Shown here: positions 8,366 through 16,689 of the stretch, in pieces | How the letters are laid out: each line of letters opens with the position of its first letter | Numbering within the stretch: position 1 is the first letter of the stretch | NCBI GenBank assembly: GCA_944322715.1 | Contig: CALUPT010000001.1 | Location: 186,001-250,000 of the forward strand | Source: an uncultured Bacteroidales bacterium | Lineage (GTDB): Bacteria; Bacteroidota; Bacteroidia; Bacteroidales; UBA932 | Direction: 5' to 3' | Length of the DNA stretch: 64,000 nucleotides | Position numbers and translations under genes: made by a program | Notes under the pieces: model-generated | Databases searched by the model: none | What the model saw: the letters and a program-made list of their open reading frames with translations, nothing else | Told to the model about the DNA's origin: nothing

Positions 8366-9436
8366 TCAGTCTGCCTTGTCAGCCTCTTCGGCAAGTTTTG
8401 CGGCGAGGGCGGCGAATGCAATCCCGTCGGGACGCGAAGAGAGGGCTACCGGTTCTCCGTTGTCGCCTCCTTCACGGATGCTCTGGACGATAGGGATCTG
8501 TCCGAGGAGCGGGATATTGTATTTTGCTGCCATTCTTGCACCTCCGTCCTTCCCGAAAATGTAGTATCTGTTCTGCGGGAGTTCTTCCGGTGTGAACCAT
8601 GCCATATTTTCCACAAGACCGAATATTTTCTTGTCTATGCTGCTGTTTCTGAACATGTTCACCCCTTTCTCCACATCCGCAAGCGCTACATCCTGCGGGG
8701 TGCTGACAATCACGGCTCCCTCGAAAGGGATGTCGTGCACAAGGCTGATGTGGATGTCTCCTGTCCCGGGAGGCATGTCGATGAGCAGGAAGTCCAGTTC
8801 GCCCCAACGTACCTGCAGAATCATCTGTTTCAGTGCGTTGCATGCCATGGGCCCCCTCCATATCAGGGCCTGTTCCGGCTTTGCGAAATAGCCGATGGAC
8901 ATCCATTTCACTCCGTATTTCTCTATCGGGATGATTACATCCCTGCCAAGTTCAGGGTCGTTGAACGCATCCGGCACTGCCCCTTCGGTACCGGTCATTT
9001 TCGGGACGGATGGACCGTAAACGTCTGCATCTGCGAGTCCGACCCGGTAACCTTCCCTTGCGAGCGCGACTGCAAGATTGACGGCTACGGTGGATTTCCC
9101 TACCCCTCCTTTGCCGGAAGCCACTCCGATAAGGTGCCGGACATTCTTCAGCTCCTCTAATCCTAGGTCAAGTCCCGGCTTTTTCTTGGGTGCCTCTTTG
9201 ATTGAGGTCTTCACCTCGACTTGAGCCTGGGGGAAATGCCGGATGATGGTGGCTTTGCAGCTGCCAACAAGGTATTCCGACAGCGGATCGCGGTGTTTCG
9301 GGAAGACAAGGCTGACAGTAACCTTGTCCCCATCCACATCGACATTTTCCAACATCCCCAGTTCAACGATATTCCTGTCCCCGTTGCCCGGGTGTTCAAC
9401 TTCTTGCAGGACTTTTATTATTTCTTCAGATGTCAT
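8366..9436 (-). CDS. mrp: Mrp/NBP35-type iron-sulfur carrier ATPase
   Basis: A 356-residue P-loop protein: N-terminal DUF59-like domain (residues 1-78), then the deviant Walker A GKGGVGKST (108-116), a switch region ADADVYGPSVPKM and IDMPPGTGDIHISL. The family (Mrp/ApbC) carries Fe-S clusters to apoproteins in the cytoplasm. The C-terminal CxxC that binds the bridging cluster in E. coli ApbC is absent: the segment reads ENMAWFTPEELPQNRYYIFG with no cysteine. This variant is, to my knowledge, common in Bacteroidetes. The gene starts 50 bp after the S46 peptidase gene on the same strand and may be co-transcribed with it. Confidence 0.93.
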   Translation of the reverse strand: MTSEEIIKVLQEVEHPGNGDRNIVELGMLENVDVDGDKVTVSLVFPKHRDPLSEYLVGSCKATIIRHFPQAQVEVKTSIKEAPKKKPGLDLGLEELKNVRHLIGVASGKGGVGKSTVAVNLAVALAREGYRVGLADADVYGPSVPKMTGTEGAVPDAFNDPELGRDVIIPIEKYGVKWMSIGYFAKPEQALIWRGPMACNALKQMILQVRWGELDFLLIDMPPGTGDIHISLVHDIPFEGAVIVSTPQDVALADVEKGVNMFRNSSIDKKIFGLVENMAWFTPEELPQNRYYIFGKDGGARMAAKYNIPLLGQIPIVQSIREGGDNGEPVALSSRPDGIAFAALAAKLAEEADKAD

Positions 9437-9485
9437 GGTATGTTTATTCTGTTAGATCCTTCACCCCAGTGCGGGTGACAGTCCG

Positions 9486-11630
9486 TTATCGTACAATATC
9501 CATTTCATCCAGCAGATATCCGGCTCCCCCGAACTTGTCCATTATGAAAAGCACATAGCGGATGTCCACGCAGATGCACCTCTGGAGTTCAGGCTCGAAC
9601 ATGACATCGCTGCTCATAGACTCCCAGTTGCCATCAAAGGCAAGTCCGACCAGTTCTCCGTCTGCATTGAGTACAGGTGAGCCGGAGTTGCCGCCCGTAA
9701 TGTCGTTGTCGGTGAGGAATGCTACAGGCATCTTGCCGTCAGCCATTGCGTAGTCGCCGAAATCTCCGGCTTTCCACAGTTCCTTGAGCTTTGCAGGCAC
9801 CACGAATTCCCAGTTGTCAGGATCTTCCTTTTCCATCACTCCGTCAAGTGTCGTGTAGTACCTGTAGAGGACTGCATCGGCAGGGGAATAAGATTTGACT
9901 GAACCGTATGTCAGCCTCATCGTGAAATTGGCATCAGGATAGGATGGTTCCCCTTTCTTCCATTCCATAAGTCCGGCGGTGTATGCAGTCCGCCCTTTCT
10001 CGAGGCTTCTGAGTGCCCCGAGCATCTCCGCGTAGCTTTTGTCAAGCACTCTGTTGCATGCCATCCCCAGAGCAATGGCAGGGTCATTGGTAATGATGGA
10101 TGCCCCTCCGGCAGCGACTTCTGCCTTCAGCCTGTCCAGTGAGGTGAAGATGCTGTTGTCGAAAAGGCTGTCTACGTATGCATCTATGTCCATGGTCGCG
10201 AAATCCTCCCCGAGTCCCTGCAGATAATGTTCCGGAGCGACATTGTCCCTGTAGAACTTCAGAAGCCCCTTGGCTATCTTCCGGTCTGTAGGCTCCGAGT
10301 AGTCTTTGTAATATCCGGAGATGACCCCGATGGCTGCATCAGCGGCCTCTTGTGTAGAGTCGGCGAGGGCGGCATTGCATTTCATTGCAAATGATACAAG
10401 CTCTATGCGTGCCACAGATTCCGATACGGTCGTGTATACTGAATACGGAGCGGTCAGCCTTGCGACTGCGTTGCGGATGGTGTCGAGCGCATGTCCGTAT
10501 TTTTCTGCGCGCTTTCTGCTGCTCCCGGCCCATTCCGTAAATGCGGCTTCCTCCTCTTCCGCCCTGCCGATGATGTCGAGCTTGTCGAAGGCTATCTTCA
10601 TGCCTTTCCATTTCTTCCAGCCGTTGGTAGAGCCTGCATATTTGTTGGCGTACTGGATTTTCACTGCCGGATCAGCCAGCATGTCCTCCAACATCAGATC
10701 CTGCCTTATGGTCCTTGCTGCAATGCGGATATCGTTCTGAGTCAGCATGTTCTCAAGCTCCGGTACGGTCTGGAACCTTACCGTGCTTCCCGGGTAGCCC
10801 ATAATCATTGTATAGTCTCCCTCCTGTATGCCCTTGAGGGATATCTTGAGAGACTGCTTCGGAATGTACGGCACATTGTCCTCGGAATAGTCAGCCGGAT
10901 TGTTGTCCTTGTCCGCATAGACCCTGAACATGGAGAAGTCGCCTGTATGGCGTGGCCACATCCAGTTGTCGGTGTCCGCTCCGAACTTGCCGATTGAGGA
11001 AGGCGGTGCGCCTACGAAACGGATGTCCCTGTATTTCTTATATACTATGAGATAATATACATTGTTGTTGTAGAACGGGAGTATGTAGGCTTCACAATGA
11101 GGGTATTCCTCTTCAGCCTCGCTGATAATCCTGTCGTAGACGTTCCTGTTCAGGTAGTCCGCTACAAGGGCTTCGTTGTCCGTGCTGTCACGGTACATCT
11201 TCTCCGCCTTTTTCCGTGCGGCATTGAATTCATCGGTGACATCTTCCATATATTCAAGGAAAGTGACTGTAAGACCCTTTACCGGAAGTTCTTCCGAGCG
11301 ATTCATCGCCCAGTATCCATCTTTCAGGTAGTCATGTTCGATGCTGCTGAGCTGCTGGATGCTCGCATAGCCGCAATGGTGGTTGGTCACGAGCAGCCCC
11401 TCATTGGAGATGATCTCTCCCGTGCACCCTCCGCCGAACTGCACGACGGCATCTTTCAGGGATGAATGGTTGATGCTGTAGATCTGGTCAGGAGTCAGAC
11501 GGCATCCTTCCGCCTCCAGCATTTTCGCGTTCATTTTCTGCAGGAGAGGAAGCATCCACATCCCTTCATCGGCCCTTGCCCCCGACACGAGAACTGTCAG
11601 GGCGGCCAGAATACAAATAAATTTCTTCAT
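9486..11630 (-). CDS. S46 family dipeptidyl peptidase (DPP7/DPP11-like)
   Basis: A 714-residue exported serine exopeptidase: signal peptide about residues 1-21, then the mature start ADEGMWMLPLL. The chymotrypsin-like triad regions are visible: His in LLVTNHHCGYAS, Asp in DTDNWMWPRHTGDFS and Ser in GNSGSPVLNADGE. S46 enzymes release dipeptides from the N-terminus of oligopeptides in the periplasm and feed amino-acid catabolism in asaccharolytic Bacteroidales. The specificity segment reads LAFDGNWES; Gly rather than Arg at this place points to a DPP7-like preference for hydrophobic P1 residues (inference). ATG 11630 is preferred to the GTG just before it. Confidence 0.93.
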   Translation of the reverse strand: MKKFICILAALTVLVSGARADEGMWMLPLLQKMNAKMLEAEGCRLTPDQIYSINHSSLKDAVVQFGGGCTGEIISNEGLLVTNHHCGYASIQQLSSIEHDYLKDGYWAMNRSEELPVKGLTVTFLEYMEDVTDEFNAARKKAEKMYRDSTDNEALVADYLNRNVYDRIISEAEEEYPHCEAYILPFYNNNVYYLIVYKKYRDIRFVGAPPSSIGKFGADTDNWMWPRHTGDFSMFRVYADKDNNPADYSEDNVPYIPKQSLKISLKGIQEGDYTMIMGYPGSTVRFQTVPELENMLTQNDIRIAARTIRQDLMLEDMLADPAVKIQYANKYAGSTNGWKKWKGMKIAFDKLDIIGRAEEEEAAFTEWAGSSRKRAEKYGHALDTIRNAVARLTAPYSVYTTVSESVARIELVSFAMKCNAALADSTQEAADAAIGVISGYYKDYSEPTDRKIAKGLLKFYRDNVAPEHYLQGLGEDFATMDIDAYVDSLFDNSIFTSLDRLKAEVAAGGASIITNDPAIALGMACNRVLDKSYAEMLGALRSLEKGRTAYTAGLMEWKKGEPSYPDANFTMRLTYGSVKSYSPADAVLYRYYTTLDGVMEKEDPDNWEFVVPAKLKELWKAGDFGDYAMADGKMPVAFLTDNDITGGNSGSPVLNADGELVGLAFDGNWESMSSDVMFEPELQRCICVDIRYVLFIMDKFGGAGYLLDEMDIVR

Positions 11631-11657
11631 CACAAATCAGTTTTATCACAAAGACTG

Positions 11658-11665
11658 CAAATATA
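11658..11665 (-). promoter_or_regulatory. Bacteroidetes -7 box for the S46 peptidase gene
   Basis: The minus strand reads TATATTTG, an exact TAnnTTTG, 28 nt upstream of the ATG at 11630. Confidence 0.6.
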
Positions 11666-11717
11666 CAACTTTAACTTTTAGACACATACTGTCATCCGGT
11701 GAATCGATGTGAATTTT

Positions 11718-12560
11718 TCAATCCCCGGTACGGCAGTCCCGATGGATATCATTCCTTATGAGGATACAGGCAGGGACTACGACATTGCCGTGGTCGAATC
11801 CGTCCAGTTCGTACAGTTCCGCCGGATGTCTGAAATGTTTCAGTATGGCCAGCAGGCATTCGTTCTCCTCATATCTGCAGAGCATCTCGAGTTCCCTGTC
11901 TCCGGTGATCAGCATCAGTGGAGCGCCATCCTGCCGGACATTGTTCACGGGCGCATATTCATCTATGAAAGGCAGGTCCATCGGCATTCCGCGCTCTTTC
12001 TTGATGGTGAAATGGGTGAATGTCTGGCCGCTTACCGGGTACGCTTTCCTGATGAGTCCGGCATCGGCACCGAACCGGTCCATATATTCAGGGCAAAGGA
12101 CGAGCATAAGGGTCAGGTATCCTCCTGCAGAATGGCCTCCGACATAGATTCTGGACGGGTCTCCTCCATATTCTCCGATATGCCTGAAAATGTACGCCAC
12201 GGCTTCTGCTGCATCATTTATGTAGTCCGGGCATCTCGCTTCCGGGAAAAGCCTGTAGTTGACATCCGCCACAGCGAACCCCTGTCTGCGGAATCCATCC
12301 TGCAGGGATTTGGAGCCGGTCTCCAGTCCTCCTCCGTGGAACCATACAAGGGTGGGGAACCCTTCCTCCCCTTCCGGGAAGTACAGGTCCAGCTTGCATC
12401 TTTCTGTCTTGTAAGGGTCCGTCTCGCCGGCGGATGTGTATGGAATGTCCTTGATGTGCACATACCCTTCATCGGTATCGGCTTTCGTCTGTCCGGATGC
12501 CGCAGGTGCCGCTGCCACGATGGCTGCAGCCAGGAACCAGATGATAGATCTTCTTGCCAT
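11718..12560 (-). CDS. Secreted alpha/beta-hydrolase esterase
   Basis: A 280-residue protein with a signal peptide (1-23) and a complete alpha/beta-hydrolase signature: oxyanion loop VWFHGGGL, nucleophile elbow GHSAGG, acid in ITGDRELE and His in GFDHGNV. It resembles the BD-FAE / carboxylesterase group, whose members remove acetyl or feruloyl esters from polysaccharides or cleave small esters. No CAZyme lies directly beside it, so the substrate is open. It lies upstream of the S46 gene on the same strand of the map order but is separated from it by a promoter, so it is not clearly in its operon. Confidence 0.85.
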   Translation of the reverse strand: MARRSIIWFLAAAIVAAAPAASGQTKADTDEGYVHIKDIPYTSAGETDPYKTERCKLDLYFPEGEEGFPTLVWFHGGGLETGSKSLQDGFRRQGFAVADVNYRLFPEARCPDYINDAAEAVAYIFRHIGEYGGDPSRIYVGGHSAGGYLTLMLVLCPEYMDRFGADAGLIRKAYPVSGQTFTHFTIKKERGMPMDLPFIDEYAPVNNVRQDGAPLMLITGDRELEMLCRYEENECLLAILKHFRHPAELYELDGFDHGNVVVPACILIRNDIHRDCRTGD

Positions 12561-12630
12561 ATAATATTGTGTTTAAATGTTGGTCCGGTGAAACGGGTTT
12601 CCTGGAATTCCTTTGTGCGGGAATGTCTGT

Positions 12631-13353
12631 TCAGAACAGGGACGGCTCCAGTTCTTTTATATGGAAGGATTTCCTGTGGTATGGGGTAAGCCCGAACTTC
12701 CGGATAGCCTCTATGTGCTCCCGGGTAGGATATCCCATATTCCTGTCCCAGCCGTACTCCGGATATTCAATCGCCAGCCGTCTCATATATTCATCCCTGT
12801 ATGTCTTGGCGAGTACGGATGCTGCGGCGATGGGCGCGAATCTGGCATCCCCTTTCACGATGCAGGAATACGGGATACGGTCATATTCTCCGGCAAGCCT
12901 GCCGGCGGCCTTCCGTCCTTCCTCTGTCCGCACATCTATCCGGTCTCCGTACAGGGAGACGCCGCATTTTTCCTCCAACAGGGCTCCGATAAACCGGAAC
13001 GGTCTGAACCGGTTGCCGTCTATCAGCAGATGTTCCGGCCGCAAGGACAGTCCGATGATGGCCCGTTGCATGCAGGCAATCGATGCGTTGAGTATGTTGA
13101 TGCTGTCGATTTCCCCGGGACAGGCCTCCGCCACGGAATATGCGGCAGCTTCTGCCTCTATCACTTTTCTGAGCTCTTCCCGTGCGTGTGCCGTCATTTT
13201 CTTCGAATCGTTGAGCAGGGGATGATGGAAATCCTCCGGCAATATCACTGCCGCGGCGAAGACGGGACCTGCGAGCGGGCCTCTGCCGGCCTCATCGCAG
13301 CCGGCTTCTATCAGATTGGCATTCAGACAATTCTTCAGACAGATTTCTTTCAT
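12631..13353 (-). CDS. rnhB: Ribonuclease HII
   Basis: A 240-residue enzyme that cleaves the RNA strand of RNA-DNA hybrids, including single ribonucleotides misincorporated in DNA. The metal-binding acidic residues are visible: Asp20-Glu21 in AGCDEAGRGPLAGP, Asp in LLIDGNRF and Asp in ASVLAKTYRDEYM. Length and motif order are normal for RnhB. It lies 32 bp after the XRE regulator gene on the same strand and may share its transcript. Confidence 0.96.
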   Translation of the reverse strand: MKEICLKNCLNANLIEAGCDEAGRGPLAGPVFAAAVILPEDFHHPLLNDSKKMTAHAREELRKVIEAEAAAYSVAEACPGEIDSINILNASIACMQRAIIGLSLRPEHLLIDGNRFRPFRFIGALLEEKCGVSLYGDRIDVRTEEGRKAAGRLAGEYDRIPYSCIVKGDARFAPIAAASVLAKTYRDEYMRRLAIEYPEYGWDRNMGYPTREHIEAIRKFGLTPYHRKSFHIKELEPSLF

Positions 13354-13385
13354 GGACAGCCCCTTGACTGATACAGGGCGTAAAT

Positions 13386-13814
13386 TTACTCATTCCGGCT
13401 GTTCCCGCCAACTTTTCTTTTGAGCATCGATATGACTTCATCTTTGGTCCTGACAGTCTCCTGCAGGGCTTCGACGCATTCCCTGAGTGTCTTTATCTGG
13501 TCCTTGAGCCGTGATATTTCGGATTCGTATTTCTCCGAGAGTTCTTTCTGCTGCCGGGCGTTCTCCTTCTGGATGTCGTTTACCCTCATCGAGTCGCGTG
13601 CGGATGGCGCATATCCGAGGACCAGTTCTTCCGGGGTCTTTTCCAGCAGGGAGGCGATCCTGTCCACATTGTCGCTTATCAGCTTCGTCTCCCCGTTTTC
13701 AAGATTGCGGTATGCAGTTCTGGACATGCCGAGCCTTTCCGCCATTTCCGCCTGGGAGATGCCGGATGCCTTTCTGATTCTGGATATATTCTTCTTGACA
13801 GAACCGTTGTCCAT
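13386..13814 (-). CDS. XRE-family helix-turn-helix regulator with coiled-coil tail
   Basis: A 142-residue protein: an N-terminal Cro/CI-type helix-turn-helix (about residues 8-63, with SGISQAEMAERLGMSRTAYRNLENG) followed by a charged coiled coil (about 78-132) that probably mediates oligomerisation. No phage or mobile genes are nearby, so it is likely a chromosomal regulator. It has its own promoter box at 13837-13844 and a 6-bp inverted repeat at 13878-13892 that could be an operator. Its target genes are unknown; rnhB follows directly. Confidence 0.85.
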   Translation of the reverse strand: MDNGSVKKNISRIRKASGISQAEMAERLGMSRTAYRNLENGETKLISDNVDRIASLLEKTPEELVLGYAPSARDSMRVNDIQKENARQQKELSEKYESEISRLKDQIKTLRECVEALQETVRTKDEVISMLKRKVGGNSRNE

Positions 13815-13836
13815 ATACCGCTCCGTGTTTGACTGG

Positions 13837-13844
13837 CAAATGTA
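13837..13844 (-). promoter_or_regulatory. Bacteroidetes -7 box for the XRE regulator
   Basis: The minus strand reads TACATTTG, an exact TAnnTTTG, 22 nt upstream of the ATG at 13814. Confidence 0.6.
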
Positions 13845-13877
13845 TCATATATCGGAGCGGATTCGAGACAATAAAAA

Positions 13878-13892
13878 CTTGCCAAAGGCAAG
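13878..13892. repeat. Short inverted repeat upstream of the XRE regulator
   Basis: CTTGCC-AAA-GGCAAG is flanked by A-rich DNA, about 33 bp upstream of the -7 box. On the minus strand it is followed by a T run, so it may be either an operator or a weak terminator-like hairpin. Confidence 0.4.
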
Positions 13893-14001
13893 AAAAAAGC
13901 ATCAAAAAGGAAAATTTTTACAAAAAACAGAAAAAATCGGACCTCAAAACGTATAAATTTCATTTTTCCTGTTGACCGGGAAGAGGGAATATGCCAGTTT
14001 T

Positions 14002-14018
14002 GCAAACAAAAAGTTTGC
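14002..14018. repeat. Inverted repeat in the leader of the 72-residue gene
   Basis: GCAAAC-N5-GTTTGC ends one base before the ATG at 14020. A hairpin or a bound protein here would cover the ribosome entry region. Confidence 0.4.
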
Positions 14019-14019
14019 T

Positions 14020-14238
14020 ATGGAAAGGAACATGATTGAAAAGAAATTCGAACAGTTTGCCGCGGCTGTCGGCCGTGGCGGCGCGTCCGTGTCAGGGCCC
14101 GCGACTTTCGGCGACATCTGTGCGGGGCTCGGAGTCCCCGAGTCCGACATGGACCTCTATCTCCGTGACAATTTCGGTCTGTCGGGTCCGGACATACTCA
14201 AAGTCTATGAAGGCGGCATTCCTCTTTATCTTTTGTAG
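14020..14238 (+). CDS. Small helix-turn-helix-like protein (72 aa)
   Basis: A short frame starting MERNMIEKKFEQFAAAVGRG. The middle reads FGDICAGLGVPESDMDLYLRDNFGLSG, which has the spacing of an AraC-like helix-turn-helix half (helix, turn at LGVPES, recognition helix DLYLRDNFG). Similar 60-75 residue proteins occur in Bacteroidales without known function. ATG 14020 is chosen over a TTG 16 codons upstream because the protein resemblance begins here and the upstream residues look non-coding. Codon use matches its neighbours. It may be a small regulator; this is inference. Confidence 0.55.
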   Translation: MERNMIEKKFEQFAAAVGRGGASVSGPATFGDICAGLGVPESDMDLYLRDNFGLSGPDILKVYEGGIPLYLL

Positions 14239-14276
14239 CGGTTGCCGAAATGATTGTTATTTACATATAATTTTAT

Positions 14277-14284
14277 TAAGTTTG
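14277..14284 (+). promoter_or_regulatory. Promoter of the EF-G2-like gene
   Basis: TAAGTTTG is an exact TAnnTTTG with a TTG at 14254-14256, 20 bp upstream, giving the classic Bacteroidetes spacing. The leader to the ATG at 14346 is about 57 nt. Confidence 0.65.
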
Positions 14285-14345
14285 CAAGGATGTGCCGTAA
14301 AAAGCGGGACACTTGACACAAAACTAATAAATCTCATAAGTAACA

Positions 14346-16499
14346 ATGAAAGCTTATTCAACTCAAAACATCCGCAATGTGGTTCTCCTCGGCAGCACGA
14401 AGTCAGGCAAGACCACATTATCTGAAGCGATGCTCTTTGAAGGAAAGGTCATCGACAGGCGAGGAACCGTCGAAGCGAAGAATACGGTCTCAGACAACTC
14501 CGAGATCGAACAGATCAACCAGAGATCCATCTATGCGACTCCTCTGTATGCGGAGTTCATGGACACGAAGTTCAACATCATCGACACTCCGGGTGCCGAT
14601 GATTTCGTAGGAGGCGCGGTCTCCGCATTCAAGGTCTGCGACACGGGCGTCCTTCTGATCAATGCCCAGCAGGGGGTCGAGGTAGGCACCGAAATATTCG
14701 CAAGGTATGCTGAGCAGTACGGTATTCCGCTCATAGTGGCCATCAACCAGCTTGATGGGGAGAAGGCATCATGGGAAAATACCTTGGACTCCATGAAGGA
14801 GGCATTCGGGAAGAAGCCGGTGCTTATCCAGTATCCGGTCAATCCGGGGCCATCTTTCGATGGATTCATAGATGTCCTCAAGATGAAATACTATCATTTC
14901 AAGGATGACAACGGCACGAGGGAAGACCTGGAGATACCGGCGCAGTATAAGGATGAGGCGGAGGAACTCAGGTCCGCGCTTATAGAGAGGGCGGCGGAAT
15001 ATGATGATACCCTGATGGAGAAGTTCTTCGAGGCAGGAGAACTCACGGAGGATGAGATCCGCAAGGGTATAGGCATAGGATGCAAGGCGGGTGAAGTCCT
15101 TCCTGTATTCTGTCTGTCCGCAAAGAAGGATATCGGAGTGAAGAGGCTTATGGAATTCACGATAAAGGTGGCTTCATCTCCGGCGGACAGGAAAGCCGTG
15201 ACAAAGGATGGAAAGGAGATAGAGTGCAAGCAGGATGCCCCTACGACACTCTTCATATATAAGACTGCGGTGGAGTCCCACCTCGGGGAAGTGGCATATT
15301 TCAAGGTGATGTCCGGAGAACTTACGGAAGGGCAGGATCTCGAGAATCCGGAGACCGGAGACAAGGAAAGGATATCCACCATTTATGCCGTGGCCGGAAA
15401 GAAGAAGGAGAAAGTCTCCGACCTGTATGCCGGCGATATCGGATGTACGGTCAAGTTGAGGGCGGCCAAGACGAACACGACTCTTGCCCAGCCGGGCTGC
15501 GACATAGCATACGAACACATCAAGTTCCCGGCATCCAAGTTCCGTACGGCAATCAAGTCCAAGGAACAGAAGGATGAGGAGAAAATGGGTGAGGCGCTTT
15601 CCAAGATATCGGCCGAGGATCCTACAATAATAGTGGAGTATTCAAAGGAACTGAAGCAGACTATCCTCAAGGGACAGGGAGAGCAGCACATCAATATCGT
15701 CAGGTGGAGGCTGCAGAACGAAAACAGGATAGAAATCGAGTTGTTCCCTCCTAAGATCTCCTACCGCGAGACCATCACCAAGGTGGCGGTGGCGAACTAC
15801 CGTCACAAGAAGCAGTCAGGAGGAGCCGGGCAGTTCGGCGAGGTGCATCTCCTCATCTGCCCGATCGTGGAAGGAGTCGAAGCCACCAACAGGTTCAAGA
15901 TCGATGGAAAGGAGACGGTCCTCAATATCAAGAGCAAGGAGAGTTTCGACCTCGAATGGGGAGGCAAGCTGGAGTTCTACAACTGTATCGTCGGAGGTGC
16001 GATCGATGCGAGGTTCATGCCTGCCATACTCAAGGGAATAATGGAGAAGATGAACGAAGGGCCTCTTACCGGTTCGCTTGCCCGCGATATCCGCGTGTAT
16101 GTGTTCGATGGCAAGATGCACCCGGTGGATTCAAATGAAATATCATTCGTGCTTGCCGCGCGCAATGCCTTCAAGGAGGCTTTCCGCAATGCAGGACCGA
16201 AGATCATGGAGCCTATCTACAGTCTTGAAGTCATGACTCCATCGGAGTATATGGGAGCCTGCATGTCCGACCTGCAGAACCGCAGGGCGCTCATAGAGGG
16301 TATGGGAAGCGACAAGGGATTCGATGTGATCAAGGCGCGTGTCCCTCTCGCAGAACTTTACAAATACTCCACTGCGCTCAGTTCCCTCACTTCGGGAAGT
16401 GCGACTTTCACAATGGAGTTCGCGGACTACCAGCCTGTTCCGTCGGATGTCCAGGACAAGCTCCTGAAAGCATACGCAGAGCAGGATACCGATGAATGA
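14346..16499 (+). CDS. fusA2: EF-G2-like translation elongation factor paralogue
   Basis: A 717-residue protein with all EF-G domains, including the domain IV segment KKQSGGAGQFGEVH. The GTPase motifs are altered: the P-loop is GSTKSGKT (16-23), the G3 motif is DTPGADDF (80-87) with Ala84 where EF-G has the catalytic His, and G4 is NQLD instead of NKxD. This matches the second EF-G of Bacteroides, reported in B. thetaiotaomicron to support translocation without GTP hydrolysis, to be induced by carbon limitation and to be needed for gut colonisation. It has its own promoter and terminator and is not in a str operon, as expected for the paralogue rather than the main EF-G. Confidence 0.88.
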   Translation: MKAYSTQNIRNVVLLGSTKSGKTTLSEAMLFEGKVIDRRGTVEAKNTVSDNSEIEQINQRSIYATPLYAEFMDTKFNIIDTPGADDFVGGAVSAFKVCDTGVLLINAQQGVEVGTEIFARYAEQYGIPLIVAINQLDGEKASWENTLDSMKEAFGKKPVLIQYPVNPGPSFDGFIDVLKMKYYHFKDDNGTREDLEIPAQYKDEAEELRSALIERAAEYDDTLMEKFFEAGELTEDEIRKGIGIGCKAGEVLPVFCLSAKKDIGVKRLMEFTIKVASSPADRKAVTKDGKEIECKQDAPTTLFIYKTAVESHLGEVAYFKVMSGELTEGQDLENPETGDKERISTIYAVAGKKKEKVSDLYAGDIGCTVKLRAAKTNTTLAQPGCDIAYEHIKFPASKFRTAIKSKEQKDEEKMGEALSKISAEDPTIIVEYSKELKQTILKGQGEQHINIVRWRLQNENRIEIELFPPKISYRETITKVAVANYRHKKQSGGAGQFGEVHLLICPIVEGVEATNRFKIDGKETVLNIKSKESFDLEWGGKLEFYNCIVGGAIDARFMPAILKGIMEKMNEGPLTGSLARDIRVYVFDGKMHPVDSNEISFVLAARNAFKEAFRNAGPKIMEPIYSLEVMTPSEYMGACMSDLQNRRALIEGMGSDKGFDVIKARVPLAELYKYSTALSSLTSGSATFTMEFADYQPVPSDVQDKLLKAYAEQDTDE

Positions 16500-16530
16500 T
16501 ACTGGCGTATCCGAAACGTGAATATTCAAC

Positions 16531-16563
16531 AAGGCCGGCCCAAACGAATTTTGAGCCGGCTTT
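16531..16563 (+). terminator. Rho-independent terminator of the EF-G2-like gene
   Basis: GCCGGC (16534-16539) pairs with GCCGGC (16555-16560), extended inward by CAAA/TTTG across one mismatch, followed by TTTTT. Confidence 0.75.
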
Positions 16564-16689
16564 TTAATTGTATATTGAAGGGAACCGTTAACACTGAAGC
16601 AGAATGGAGACAGGAGAAAGCATGTCGCCGGTATTGTCCGCCTCACCAACTGAAAATGTCCACATTACCCAGGCGAAGTCCTGTAGCCG

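Noticed and set aside
13972..14019. Upstream TTG start for the 72-residue protein
   Set aside because: The extra 16 residues look non-coding and overlap the inverted repeat leader; ATG 14020 is better.
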